Of a stretch of 46,961 bases of DNA, positions 25,382 through 34,273 are shown in pieces (within the stretch, counting starts at the first letter, position 1; every line of letters starts with the position of its first letter). The stretch comes from an uncultured Clostridia bacterium (GTDB lineage Bacteria; Bacillota; Clostridia; Oscillospirales; Acutalibacteraceae): contig CALWJA010000062.1 of assembly GCA_944380875.1 (NCBI GenBank), positions 1-46,961 on the forward strand. Reading direction: 5' to 3'. The position numbers and the translations under genes are program-made. The notes beneath the pieces were generated by a model that worked only from the letters and a program-made list of their open reading frames with translations, did not search any database and was not told the DNA's origin.

Positions 25382-26440
25382 TCAGGAAACTTCTTCCTCC
25401 TTGGGAGGCGCTTCTATAATAATACGGCCTTCCTCCAGCATAAGCCGCACCCGGTTTCCTTCCACACCCAGCTCTTCCAGCATTTCTCTGGGTATTTGCA
25501 GCCGTCCGGCTCTATCCAAAACCGCAAATTCATCGTGGGGATCTTCGAATTCCGCAATGGCATCCAGATTTTCAATAAGATTTTGCCGCACAATAAACTC
25601 CGTGCTGGTTTTCCCATCTCGGATCGCTACAACACGATTTACTTTTTTGGAAAGCTGCCGGTCATGGGTAACAATAACGATCGTAAGACCCAGGCTTTTA
25701 TTCAGTTCCCGGAACACATCCAGAATATAACTGCCTGTATGGACATCCACTGAACCGGTTGGTTCGTCAGCTAAAAGGAGCTTGGGATTGTTGGCAAGGG
25801 CAATAGCAATAGCCACTCTTTGCTGCTCACCGCCGGAAAGTTGGTTCAAACGGCTGTTCTTTTTATGCCCCATCCCAACCAATTCCAAAAGTTCCAGCGC
25901 TCTTGTTTTCTTATCCTTTATGGCATTGGAAAACATCATAGGCATCTGTACATTCTGCCAAGCGTTCAGATAGGGAAGAAGGTTCCGGGCGTTATTCTGC
26001 CAGACAAAGCCAACCACACTCTTTTTGTATTCCACCAGTTCCCGTTCAGACAGTTTAAAAAGATTGCGGCCGTCCACATACAGTCTTCCTGCGGAGGGGC
26101 GGTCAAGACCTCCGATCATGTTGAGGAAAGTACTCTTTCCGCTTCCGCTGTTTCCAATAATGGCCATCAATTCGCCCCGGTCCACAGTCAATTCCAGCCC
26201 TTGCAGTGCAAGAACCTCACTGTCTTCCGTTTTATAAATCTTCACCAGATCTTCGCAAATGATAATTTTATTGGGGTCCATATTTCCATTATCCTGAGAA
26301 AGAGAAGGCGAATTGCCAAATACCCCTTTCTTCTGTTCTGCTTCCGTTTTACCTGAAGACTGCCCCTCAACGGCTGCCTGCTGCGAGATCTCTTCCGGCC
26401 GGTTTTCTTCTCCTGTTTTTCCGCGTTTCTGCCTATCCAT
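25382..26440 (-). CDS. ABC transporter ATPase (MacB/LolD-like) with C-terminal AbrB-like domain
   Basis: Cytoplasmic ATPase of the efflux operon. Residues 1-53 are a polar, low-complexity extension; the ATPase domain begins at [17 protein letters not shown] (54 on). Walker A is GNSGSGKST (96-104), the signature [15 protein letters not shown] (201-215), Walker [13 protein letters not shown] (221-232), and the switch histidine lies in IVTHD (256-260). Residues ~304-345 ([22 protein letters not shown] and following) look like a swapped-hairpin AbrB/SpoVT DNA-binding-type domain fused to the ATPase. Its start overlaps the stop of the upstream ATPase gene by 8 bases. A start at residue 54 is possible but has no clear ribosome site. 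It is the last gene of the operon, before the terminator at 25.3 kb. Confidence 0.9.
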   Translation of the reverse strand: MDRQKRGKTGEENRPEEISQQAAVEGQSSGKTEAEQKKGVFGNSPSLSQDNGNMDPNKIIICEDLVKIYKTEDSEVLALQGLELTVDRGELMAIIGNSGSGKSTFLNMIGGLDRPSAGRLYVDGRNLFKLSERELVEYKKSVVGFVWQNNARNLLPYLNAWQNVQMPMMFSNAIKDKKTRALELLELVGMGHKKNSRLNQLSGGEQQRVAIAIALANNPKLLLADEPTGSVDVHTGSYILDVFRELNKSLGLTIVIVTHDRQLSKKVNRVVAIRDGKTSTEFIVRQNLIENLDAIAEFEDPHDEFAVLDRAGRLQIPREMLEELGVEGNRVRLMLEEGRIIIEAPPKEEEVS

Positions 26441-27110
26441 TGGTTATCTCACCGTCCTCCATTGAAAACACCCGGTCTCCTGCCCCCATCAAACCCGTAT
26501 CGTGGGTAGTCATCATAACGGTAATGCCTTCTTTCCGGGTAAGATCCCGAAAGATTTTTACCACCTTTATACCGGTAGCCGAATCCAGCTCGGCGGTGGG
26601 TTCATCGGCAAAGATAATCTGCGGTTTATGGGAGATAGCACGAGCTATAGCAACACGCTGCTGTTCACCGCCGGACATCTGCTGGGGCATATGATGCATG
26701 CGGCTTCCAAGACCAACCATATGCAGACATTCCTCCGCCCTTTTCCGTCTGTCCCCTTCATATCGGGCCAGGCGCAGGGCAAATTCCACGTTCTCATAGG
26801 CATCCATAGTTGGCACCAATGCTACGGACTGAAATACAAATCCAATCTTTGTGCGCCGGAGAAGTCCGCGCTTTTTTTCATCCAGGGTTCCTATTTCCTG
26901 GCCGTCCAGGAAAACCTGGCCGGAAGTGGGCGTATCCAAAGCCCCAAGAATATTCATAAGGGTAGTTTTCCCCGAACCGGAACGCCCTCTGAGGATCACG
27001 AATTCCCCTTTGGGAACCTCTATGCTGATCCCTTTTAAGACCTGGATATCCTCCTCTCCCGCTACCGGGAAAGAACGGGTAACATCCTTTGTTTCTATCA
27101 TTGTATCCAT
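26433..27110 (-). CDS. ABC transporter ATPase (MacB/LolD-like)
   Basis: ATP-binding subunit of a MacB-type efflux or lipoprotein-handling transporter, 225 residues, the usual size. Walker A is GRSGSGKTT near residue 42, with the MacB/LolD-typical NILGALDTPTSG after it. The Q-loop is in FVFQSVALVPTMDAYENV, the signature is [15 protein letters not shown], and Walker B is IIFADEPTAELD with THD switch. The chosen ATG (27108-27110) has GGAGG 7 bases upstream; the longer frame to 27143 would overlap the permease gene and lacks a site. It lies 19 bases after the FtsX-like permease and overlaps the second ATPase by 8 bases. Together the two ATPases could form a heterodimer with the single large permease. 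Confidence 0.95.
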   Translation of the reverse strand: MDTMIETKDVTRSFPVAGEEDIQVLKGISIEVPKGEFVILRGRSGSGKTTLMNILGALDTPTSGQVFLDGQEIGTLDEKKRGLLRRTKIGFVFQSVALVPTMDAYENVEFALRLARYEGDRRKRAEECLHMVGLGSRMHHMPQQMSGGEQQRVAIARAISHKPQIIFADEPTAELDSATGIKVVKIFRDLTRKEGITVMMTTHDTGLMGAGDRVFSMEDGEITNG

Positions 27111-27129
27111 AGGGAGTCCTCCTTTCGGG

Positions 27130-29937
27130 TTAGTCTTCTCCAAGCTTGAGGGCCTGGGAAATACGGATTTTCGAAATCAGGCCGCCCAAAATCGCCATAC
27201 AAGCGGCAATCATAATACCAATCACCACAAAGAGACGGATATAATCCGATGTCTCACTGATAATCGTAAGGGGCAGCACCTGATCTGCGGAGGAATACGC
27301 TATCTGAATCAAAGGAATAAAGAGTTTGGAGGACAGAGCCCCTATTCCGATTCCGGCACCGATGGAGACGCCCGAAATAAAGAGCTGTTCATTTCCGAGC
27401 ATAGCCAGGATCTCCCCAAGGGACATACCCATGGCCCGGAAAATACCAAACTGCAGCACACGGGACTGTATGGACAAAATCCAGTAGATTAAAAAGCCCA
27501 CTGTACAAAGAAGAAGCACAACTACAAATCCCACTGTCAGGATACCGTTGGTGCCCTGCAGCATGGGGTCATTTTTCATTTCTGTTATAGCTGACTGCGC
27601 ATCTTCAAAGGTTTCTATGGGAATATTTTGCTCCTCAATAAAATCATACACCGGCTTAGAGGATCCCTGAAGCTTCATCCATATCTGATAGGGGGTTACT
27701 CCCCATACGGACTGCAGCTGCTGATAATTGGCCACAACCAGGTAACGGCTTGTCATAGTATAGCCGCCTGTGGGTTTTGCAACCGCTTCCGTAGGTTTAT
27801 AGCCAGGCCAATATTCCACAAAGCCACAAATTACACCCTCTACAGAAGTTCCTCTGTCGCAGGTATAGGTAATCACATCTCCCACTTTACAACCGTAATC
27901 CGTTCGGAAATTTTCAGATACAAGTACAGCGCGTGCGTCCACCGCCATCTGGTTCAGATAGGTATACCAATGCTGGGGGAGGACTCCGTCTTTCATCCAC
28001 GCAGTCTCGCCGAACTCCTTGGTATGGATCCCCAACAACGTTACGCCTCCGGTATTGCCCTTTTTAAAAGAAACCTTGCCACTATCCTCCCGGAGAACCT
28101 TTGTGACCTTCTCCACACCTTCAATCTTCTCATACCGGGTGAAATCCGGTTCCGTATACGAAACCTCTCCCCCTTCTTCAGATTGAGAACTGGTGCTATC
28201 CCAAACCTCCTGCAGAACCACATCCGCCCCTGTTTCATAGCGGATCCGTTCTTCACCTGAGGTATTGATGGTGCGGGCCGCCTGGGCGCTGAAAACACCC
28301 AGGGAAATGGTCAATATCAAAAACATCATCATAAAACCCTGCTGGCCAATGGTTCCCAAGATCCGCCGGAAAGACGCATACAAAGACGGAGGCCAAAAAG
28401 CTTTTCCGGCATAGAAAATCAATTTTACCACCAATGGGAACAGCCGCAGCGCAACCAAACCCGCTCCAAGCATGAAAAGGGAAGAACTCAGATATAACAG
28501 GGGATCTAAGGAAGCGCCTTGCGCAACACTCTGCGCCAATTCCTCTTTCCGGGAACTAAAGGAAAACAGGCCATAGAGGGAAACGCCCAGAAGGATAAAA
28601 TCCAAAAAGGCTTTCTGCCACCAGGGAGCTTTCCACCGGCTTTGCTTTTTCTGCTTATGGGCCACAATAGTGAGCTTCGAATACCGAAAAGCCGGCACTG
28701 TCATAGCCACTATGGAAAGGAATGACGCCAACAGGGCAAAGAGCAGGGAAGTACCTGTTATCTGGACGGGCAGAGAGGCTCTCTGCACAAACTCCAGGAA
28801 CGAATTGGAAGCACCCAAAACCTGGCATATAAACATACCCAAAGGTACACCCAGGAGAAGAGCTGCCAACGCCAAAAGAAAACTCTGCTGCAGGTAAATG
28901 GTAAGAATCTGCCTGCGCCCGGCGCCGCGGCTCTTAAACACGGCAATTTCGTTTTCCTCCATGGAGAGCATCTGGCGGGACACCATGAAGATGAATGCTG
29001 CAAGCAGGACAAATATGGGAACTTGCAGGGACCACAGCGTCACCGTAAGTTTTTGAGACTCGGGCACAAACCCTTCTAAAACATCCGCAAAATTTTCGGA
29101 TAATTTACTGTTATTCATATCGCCCATGGCGTCCGCATACTTTTCCAAAGTATCCAGAACCAGCTGAGCGTTTTCCGCTTTCATCTGGGTATAATCCAAA
29201 AGGACTGTCCAACGGGCCGTATAGGATATTTGAGGATCCTCGTAATTTAAGAACTCATTTCGGAACACATCCTCCGAAACAAGGCAAAACATATCCGCAT
29301 ATGCGGACCAATATGTATCATTGGGATCCTTCGGTTCAAAAACTCCAGTGATCCGGATTTTACAGGGATCGCCGTTTTTCAGAGTGAGCTCCTCAAAAGT
29401 AAACTCCTGGTTTAAAACCAGGTCTTCTTCCACATACATCTTTTTGGAAACAATGACATCTACAAAACCATCTGCTCCCACAGAGTTGGAATAGAGACTT
29501 CCGGCGATCATCTGGATATGATCGTCTATACCGGAAGAAAAGCCAATGGATATCTTTTTATTCTTTTCCCCATCCATCAAAATATCGGGAACAACAGTTA
29601 AAGAAGCGGTTCCATATTGAGTAATGGATTCCGCTGCAGGCGTATCGGTCTCTTGGGGGAGCTCCGCCATAAGCTTTTCCTGCTTTTGGAATCTTTCCAG
29701 CCCATTTTCCTGGGTTCCGGTTACATGGTTATAGGAAGAAAGAAGGCTGATTTTTCCAGGATATTCACCCGTTTCCTCCATATGAGCAACCAGGTTTTCC
29801 GTCAGCATTCTCTGCAGCACCGCCTGAGAATACATAGGGCTCGCAGCAGCAATTGCCGTCATCAAAAGGTTACCGATAAACAGCCCCAGGATCATCCATT
29901 TTTTATTGAGCATCTTGCGCCCTACAAACTGAAGCAC
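27130..29937 (-). CDS. large FtsX/MacB-like ABC permease (about 10 transmembrane segments)
   Basis: Membrane subunit of the efflux system, 935 residues. The order is TM1 (about 15-35), an external domain of ~270 residues, three TM helices (about 305-420, first FtsX domain), further TM segments near 444, 485 and 540, a second external domain (~565-790), and a final FtsX domain with three TM helices (about 800-930). This duplicated MacB-PCD/FtsX layout is common in Firmicutes transporters and differs from the 4-TM proteobacterial MacB. The start is GTG with GGGGGG upstream, 13 bases after the upstream adaptor gene. The sequence FGIFRAMGMSLGEILAMLGNEQLF near residue 840 is the typical FtsX coupling-helix region. 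The substrate is unknown. Confidence 0.92.
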   Translation of the reverse strand: MLQFVGRKMLNKKWMILGLFIGNLLMTAIAAASPMYSQAVLQRMLTENLVAHMEETGEYPGKISLLSSYNHVTGTQENGLERFQKQEKLMAELPQETDTPAAESITQYGTASLTVVPDILMDGEKNKKISIGFSSGIDDHIQMIAGSLYSNSVGADGFVDVIVSKKMYVEEDLVLNQEFTFEELTLKNGDPCKIRITGVFEPKDPNDTYWSAYADMFCLVSEDVFRNEFLNYEDPQISYTARWTVLLDYTQMKAENAQLVLDTLEKYADAMGDMNNSKLSENFADVLEGFVPESQKLTVTLWSLQVPIFVLLAAFIFMVSRQMLSMEENEIAVFKSRGAGRRQILTIYLQQSFLLALAALLLGVPLGMFICQVLGASNSFLEFVQRASLPVQITGTSLLFALLASFLSIVAMTVPAFRYSKLTIVAHKQKKQSRWKAPWWQKAFLDFILLGVSLYGLFSFSSRKEELAQSVAQGASLDPLLYLSSSLFMLGAGLVALRLFPLVVKLIFYAGKAFWPPSLYASFRRILGTIGQQGFMMMFLILTISLGVFSAQAARTINTSGEERIRYETGADVVLQEVWDSTSSQSEEGGEVSYTEPDFTRYEKIEGVEKVTKVLREDSGKVSFKKGNTGGVTLLGIHTKEFGETAWMKDGVLPQHWYTYLNQMAVDARAVLVSENFRTDYGCKVGDVITYTCDRGTSVEGVICGFVEYWPGYKPTEAVAKPTGGYTMTSRYLVVANYQQLQSVWGVTPYQIWMKLQGSSKPVYDFIEEQNIPIETFEDAQSAITEMKNDPMLQGTNGILTVGFVVVLLLCTVGFLIYWILSIQSRVLQFGIFRAMGMSLGEILAMLGNEQLFISGVSIGAGIGIGALSSKLFIPLIQIAYSSADQVLPLTIISETSDYIRLFVVIGIMIAACMAILGGLISKIRISQALKLGED

Positions 29938-29950
29938 TGCTTATCCCCCC

Positions 29951-31111
29951 TTATCCCAATATCAGCGTTTGCCCTGGCTCTACGCCCTTAGCAATCCACA
30001 CACTGGTTTTCAAATCGTCCCAGCCGATAACCACATACCGCTTATGAATGGCGCCATCCTCCAGAATACGCACATAGCTCTTTCCGTCCTCTGTGGTGAC
30101 CGCTTTTCTGGAAACCACCACTACATCTTCCGCAAGGGCTATCTCTGCGGAAACTGTAGGTGTTATTTCCAAAATATCCAAAGGAGCATCCTTGGCTTCT
30201 ATATAGTAGGTGTTAGCCCCCATGGAAGCCGGCAGCGCTTCCGGAGCAGCAACCACCAGGCCCGTATACTGCCTGCGGTCATTATTTCTTCCGGCTGTCA
30301 CCGTTACTTTCATGCCCAGTCGCAGAGAATGGGAACTGTCTTCCACGGCAATATAAACAGGAGACTGAGAATATACAGCCATGATCTGTGTCCCGGAATT
30401 CACACTTGTTCCTTTCCGGAGCTCCCCATTGATAGAATCTACCACTCCATCGAAGGGCGCCGTTAGAGTAGTCTTTCCGGCAGCGTTTTCCATCTCTGCA
30501 AGTTCCTCTTCCAACTGGTCTATGTTCGCCTGGTTCTGCAGTTTAAAAAGTTCAAGGGAAGATTGCAGCTCCTCCAATTTGAGAGTCTCCTTCTTATCTC
30601 CTGAAGCAGCTATTTTTTTCTGCAGTTCAATTTCTTCTTCTCTGTCTTCTACTCCCTGGTTGAAAGAGCGTTGAGCCTGTTCTACAGAAAGGCGTTTTTC
30701 TTTCAGATCCGCTTCGCTGGATTCCACTGTAAAGGTAGCTAATACATCCCCCTCTTTTACTTCCTGTCCATTCTCCACCAATATAGTATCCACTCGGGCT
30801 CCCTGGCCATCGAAATACAGATCCTGTCTTTGAGGATACACCAAAGATCCCGAAATGCTTATGGTTTTGGAGGAATCCCCTATTTCTGCTACACAAGTTT
30901 CATAAGATGCTCCCGTAGCCTCAGGGACAGTATCTCCTGTTGGGGAAGAGGACACGGCCCCTTCTTCAGAAGAGCAGCCGGCAAGAAGGGTTACGGCTGC
31001 CAACAGGCAAACACCGGCATTTCTGCATTTACCCAGGACACCGCCAAAAAGGGAGAGCTTTGGAGATTCTGCAGTCTGCTGCCGCAGGCTGCCTTTTTTA
31101 GTTTTTGACAT
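29951..31111 (-). CDS. membrane-fusion (HlyD/MacA-like) lipoprotein, third adaptor of the operon
   Basis: Periplasmic-adaptor-type protein for the FtsX transporter, 386 residues. An N-terminal signal sequence with lipobox LLAGC (Cys46) anchors it outside the membrane. A first half-lipoyl/barrel strand set surrounds RVDTILVENGQEVKEGDVLATF; a coiled-coil hairpin spans about residues 125-215 (alternating Glu/Lys/Leu heptads); the second half-motif is LTAPFDGVVDSINGELRKGTSV; beta-barrel and membrane-proximal domains complete it. The start ATG overlaps the stop of the preceding adaptor by 14 bases, with GGGGAG upstream, so translation is coupled. It is one of three adjacent adaptors in this operon. 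Confidence 0.93.
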   Translation of the reverse strand: MSKTKKGSLRQQTAESPKLSLFGGVLGKCRNAGVCLLAAVTLLAGCSSEEGAVSSSPTGDTVPEATGASYETCVAEIGDSSKTISISGSLVYPQRQDLYFDGQGARVDTILVENGQEVKEGDVLATFTVESSEADLKEKRLSVEQAQRSFNQGVEDREEEIELQKKIAASGDKKETLKLEELQSSLELFKLQNQANIDQLEEELAEMENAAGKTTLTAPFDGVVDSINGELRKGTSVNSGTQIMAVYSQSPVYIAVEDSSHSLRLGMKVTVTAGRNNDRRQYTGLVVAAPEALPASMGANTYYIEAKDAPLDILEITPTVSAEIALAEDVVVVSRKAVTTEDGKSYVRILEDGAIHKRYVVIGWDDLKTSVWIAKGVEPGQTLILG

Positions 31112-32282
31112 ATATAGTCTCCCCTTCCTGCAATCCTTCCGTAACCTCTACGGTAGTCTCTGTGATCAACCCGATCTCTATATCCCGGCGCTCCTGACCT
31201 CCGTCCTCCCGGATACAATATACATACGTCCCCGAAGAATCCTTATAATAGGCGTTTACAGGAATGGTAATGACGTCTTCCTTCATCACTCCGATAACAG
31301 AGATCGTCATATAGGTCCCGCAGGGAGGCAAATCATCTGCCGAGAATCTGGCCATAATTTTTGAGCCTGCCAAAACCATGGATACGGTTTCCTCCGTGGT
31401 ATACGGAACCGGTGTCAGTGTATACTCCTTCTCCCCGTCATTTCCGACTATTTTTTCTGCATTCTGCGCCTCCGAGACCCCCAGCTCCGGGCAAAGCACC
31501 ATCACCTGGCTCTCGTCGGATATATAGGCAACTAAAGTATCCTTCTTAGCGGCCGCGCCTACCTTTACAGCCTCATCCATATACTGTATCACGCCGTCAC
31601 AGGGCGCGGTAACCTCTGCCTGCCCAAAGGCGCTGCGGACGTCATCCAGCTCTTCTTCCAGTTCTTCCAAAGCGAGAGCTCTTGTTTCCTCGTTTTGGCG
31701 GTTTTGCAACTTAAGGGTATCCAATTCCATGGATTTTTCTGCTGCTGCCTGTGTATTTCCTTCTTTTTTGAGCGTTTCCAGCTCCAATTCCAACTGCTGT
31801 TCCTGTTTCTGTGCAATCGTATCCAACAAACTGTTTTCCTGCTGCTTCTGCGAAACCTGCTTTTCAAGGGACTTCATTTGTTCCTCAAGGCCGCTTTCAT
31901 CCAAACGGACAAGCACCTGCCCTTTTTTCACGGAATCCCCCATATGCACCAATATTTCCGTAACAGTCCCGTCCTGGGGGAATACGGCTTCCTGGTAGCC
32001 CGGTATTACCTGCCCGCTAAATACCTCCAGTTTATAGCAGTCCTCTCTCTTGACTACGGCTGTATCCCTTACAGCCCCCACCGGCTCCAAAAGCTCCGGT
32101 ACATCCGCACTGCCGGTTTCGCCGGAACAGCCTGTCAAAGAGCACCACAGTCCCATAAGAACCGCCAGTAAAACCCTTTTCCCACGTGGGAGAGCCTTGC
32201 CGCAAACTGCGGGACGTTTTGATTTTGGAACTTCTTTCACGCATTTTTCTCTTTCTGCGGCTTTAAATGCCATGAATCTCAT
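31098..32282 (-). CDS. membrane-fusion (HlyD/MacA-like) lipoprotein, second adaptor of the operon
   Basis: Adaptor lipoprotein with the same architecture as its neighbours. From the chosen ATG (32280-32282) it has 394 residues; a TTG at 32367-32369 would add 29 residues and overlap the first adaptor by 11 bases. The signal sequence (RVLLAVLMGLWCSLTGC) ends at a lipobox cysteine, preceded by an unusually long, basic N-terminus of ~30 residues. The lipoyl halves are at GTVTEILVHMGDSVKKGQVLVRLD and VTAPCDGVIQYMDEAVKVG, with a Gln/Glu/Lys-rich coiled-coil hairpin of ~85 residues between. The C-terminal domain has the typical VITIPVNAYYKD and VTEGLQEGETIYV blocks. It is divergent from its two neighbours, so not a recent duplication. 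Confidence 0.9.
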   Translation of the reverse strand: MRFMAFKAAEREKCVKEVPKSKRPAVCGKALPRGKRVLLAVLMGLWCSLTGCSGETGSADVPELLEPVGAVRDTAVVKREDCYKLEVFSGQVIPGYQEAVFPQDGTVTEILVHMGDSVKKGQVLVRLDESGLEEQMKSLEKQVSQKQQENSLLDTIAQKQEQQLELELETLKKEGNTQAAAEKSMELDTLKLQNRQNEETRALALEELEEELDDVRSAFGQAEVTAPCDGVIQYMDEAVKVGAAAKKDTLVAYISDESQVMVLCPELGVSEAQNAEKIVGNDGEKEYTLTPVPYTTEETVSMVLAGSKIMARFSADDLPPCGTYMTISVIGVMKEDVITIPVNAYYKDSSGTYVYCIREDGGQERRDIEIGLITETTVEVTEGLQEGETIYVKN

Positions 32283-32358
32283 ATCCACAACCAGCTTCCT
32301 TTCTGCTGCTCTAAACGAATTTTCCGGGTTATACCGTCCGCTTATCAGCCGCACATCG

Positions 32359-33549
32359 TTATTCCACAATTACTGCGTCCCCTTCTTGAAGCCCCTTCGT
32401 AATCTCTATGTAATCCTCGGCTTCCATGCCCGTTTCTACTTCTGTCCGGCATCTGAGAGAATTTTCATCCAGCGTATACACGTAGGCTTTCTCACCGGAG
32501 CGCACTACAGCTTCCGCCGGGACATACAAAACGTCTTCCTTCTTTTCCAGCACTTTCTTCACTACACCTGAAGAAGATTTTCCTAAGCTGGGATCGGGCA
32601 CATCCAAACTAAAATGCACCTCAGGTTTTTCCCCTTCCACTTTTTTCGTAACAGTGGCCGAGGAAGCGGTATCATCTTTCAGGATAATATCCACCTTTTC
32701 ACCTTTTTTAAAATACCGGCAGTTGTCGCCCTCCAACACAAAAACCGCCGTGGCATAGTTCTGTATAACCGCTACAGACATACTGGTAGAGCTGACAGGA
32801 TTGCTTTCCACGTTAAGGGCAGACTGAACTGTCCCGTCAATACTGGAATATAGCTGCCTCTCTTTCTTCTTGCTTTCAAGCTCCTGCAGCTTTTCCCTCT
32901 TAACCTCCAGCTGTTCTTTTAAGGAAGTAATCTTCTCCTGCTGTTCTCCTTCTGCAGCGCTGTTTTGGGATTCCAGCATTTCCAGCTCCCGGCTGGCATC
33001 CTGCAACGCCTGCTCCAGTTCTTTTTTATCGTCCGCTGGAAGATCTTCGGCGTCTTCCAATGCCGCTTGGGCATCCTGCACTTTTTTTTCCGCTGCTTCT
33101 TCTTTCTTTGTATTTTGAGCTGTGAGAAGCGCCAGCGTTTCCTCCAAGTGCGTCTGTTCCAGTTCCATCTCGCGGATACTCTTTTCTTGCTGAGAGATTT
33201 GTGCCGGTATATCTCCCATTTCCAATTCCGCAATAAGCTGACCTTTCTGAACGGTATCGCCCTTTTCCACATACAGCTTGGCAATCCGCTCACCATCTAA
33301 AGAAAAAAACAGTTTCTCCTCTGTAGAGGGCTGATATTCAACCTTGGCAGATACCTCACGTACCATATCTCCCCGTTCGACCGGAGCTGTGGTGTATCCA
33401 TATTCTGCGCGGGAGGACACGGCAGGAGCCTCCGGCAGCTCTTCTTCCACCGGCAAAAGGGCACAGGATGTAAGCAGCAAAGCCGCCGATACAGTTGCCG
33501 CGCATATTTTTTCTCTTTTTGAAAAAATACATTCCGTTATTCGTCTCAC
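32359..33549 (-). CDS. membrane-fusion (HlyD/MacA-like) lipoprotein, first adaptor of the operon
   Basis: First gene of the six-gene efflux operon. The GTG at 33547-33549 (VRRITECIFSKREK...) follows GGGGGA by 6 bases and is preferred over a frame extension to 33606 that would run back through a terminator hairpin. The product is 396 residues: signal peptide with lipobox LLLTSC (Cys29 from this start), the first lipoyl half near RIAKLYVEKGDTVQKGQLIAELE, a long coiled-coil (about 110 residues, Glu/Lys/Gln-rich), the second half SSIDGTVQSALNVESNPV, and the barrel domain with VLYVPAEAVVRSGEKAYVYTL. Only ~13 bases separate the T-run of the upstream hairpin from the GTG, so how transcription reaches this gene is an open question. 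Confidence 0.9.
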   Translation of the reverse strand: MRRITECIFSKREKICAATVSAALLLTSCALLPVEEELPEAPAVSSRAEYGYTTAPVERGDMVREVSAKVEYQPSTEEKLFFSLDGERIAKLYVEKGDTVQKGQLIAELEMGDIPAQISQQEKSIREMELEQTHLEETLALLTAQNTKKEEAAEKKVQDAQAALEDAEDLPADDKKELEQALQDASRELEMLESQNSAAEGEQQEKITSLKEQLEVKREKLQELESKKKERQLYSSIDGTVQSALNVESNPVSSTSMSVAVIQNYATAVFVLEGDNCRYFKKGEKVDIILKDDTASSATVTKKVEGEKPEVHFSLDVPDPSLGKSSSGVVKKVLEKKEDVLYVPAEAVVRSGEKAYVYTLDENSLRCRTEVETGMEAEDYIEITKGLQEGDAVIVE

Positions 33550-33562
33550 TGGGAATCCCCCT

Positions 33563-33597
33563 TTTAAAAAAGGGCGGATCCTACAGCCGCCCTTTTC
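33563..33597 (-). terminator. terminator hairpin between the ACT gene and the efflux operon
   Basis: 9-bp stem AAAGGGCGG (33569-33577) / CCGCCCTTT (33587-33595), followed on the minus strand by a run of six T. It ends the ACT-gene transcript, but lies directly before the first adaptor's ribosome site, so it may double as an attenuator. Confidence 0.75.
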
Positions 33598-33648
33598 TCT
33601 ATACAATGTTCTCCGGTATTTCTGACTTCCGGCAGGTTTGCTCGTCTA

Positions 33649-34080
33649 TTACATATCATAAACGGTTTCGGGTTCCAAAATCTCTATCTGCGCCTTTTGC
33701 AGGAAGGCTACAGAATTCTCCACATCGGAAACCTTCAGAATCACCGACGCCCGGCCTCCGGCTCGGCAATTAAAGGCATACATGTATTCCACTGCCACGC
33801 CGTGATCGGCCAAAACCCGCATGATACGGGCAAAAGACCCGGGTGTATCCTCCATGCATACGGCAAGCACATTTGTCAAAGATACGGTGTGTCCCGCCTG
33901 CCGAAGAGTCCGCACAGCCTCCTGAGGTTTATCCACAATTAAACGAAGAATTCCAAAATCACTTGTATCCGCTACGGATACCGCCCGAATATTTACCTTT
34001 TCCGCAGCCAGGGTTTCTGTTATATCCGCCAGTCTTCCCGGTTTATTTTCCACAAATACGGAGATTTGCTGAATTTGCAT
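33649..34080 (-). CDS. tandem ACT-domain protein
   Basis: A 143-residue protein made of two ACT domains (about residues 4-66 and 72-138), with the typical openings ISVFVENKPGRLADITETLA and LAVCMEDTPGSFARIMRVLA. ACT domains bind small ligands, usually amino acids, at dimer interfaces. There is no catalytic or DNA-binding domain, so it presumably regulates a partner. Genes like this are often found beside paaK and ior genes in clostridia and archaea; here it lies downstream of iorB but has its own near-consensus promoter and an AAAGGAGG site 7 bases before the ATG. Sensing an aromatic amino acid or arylacetate is a reasonable inference, not shown. Confidence 0.92.
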   Translation of the reverse strand: MQIQQISVFVENKPGRLADITETLAAEKVNIRAVSVADTSDFGILRLIVDKPQEAVRTLRQAGHTVSLTNVLAVCMEDTPGSFARIMRVLADHGVAVEYMYAFNCRAGGRASVILKVSDVENSVAFLQKAQIEILEPETVYDM

Positions 34081-34128
34081 AAAACAGCCTCCTTTGTTGA
34101 ATATGCATATTTTAATTCTATGTAGCCT

Positions 34129-34157
34129 AGTATAACATGTATTATTTTGGTAGTCAA
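34129..34157 (-). promoter_or_regulatory. promoter of the ACT-domain gene
   Basis: Minus strand: TTGACT (34152-34157), 17-base spacer, TATACT (34129-34134), ~50 bases before the ATG. Confidence 0.7.
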
Positions 34158-34232
34158 TAACGCATTTTTGATTTCTTTCATATAAAAGTAAAAATTGTTA
34201 TATACTTTCACCCTAATAACATGAAACAGGAA

Positions 34233-34260
34233 AGGCGTCTGCACCTAGGCACAGACGCCT
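34233..34260 (-). terminator. terminator of paaK-iorA-iorB
   Basis: 9-bp stem AGGCGTCTG (34233-34241) / CAGACGCCT (34252-34260) with a 10-base loop, 14 bases past the iorB stop; the tail TTTCCTGTTTC is a modest T-run. Confidence 0.7.
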
Positions 34261-34273
34261 CTTTCCTTTAGGA

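Noticed and set aside
29951-33549. Recent triplication of one adaptor gene
   Set aside because: The three adaptors share architecture but little direct sequence identity by eye; no long DNA repeats are seen.
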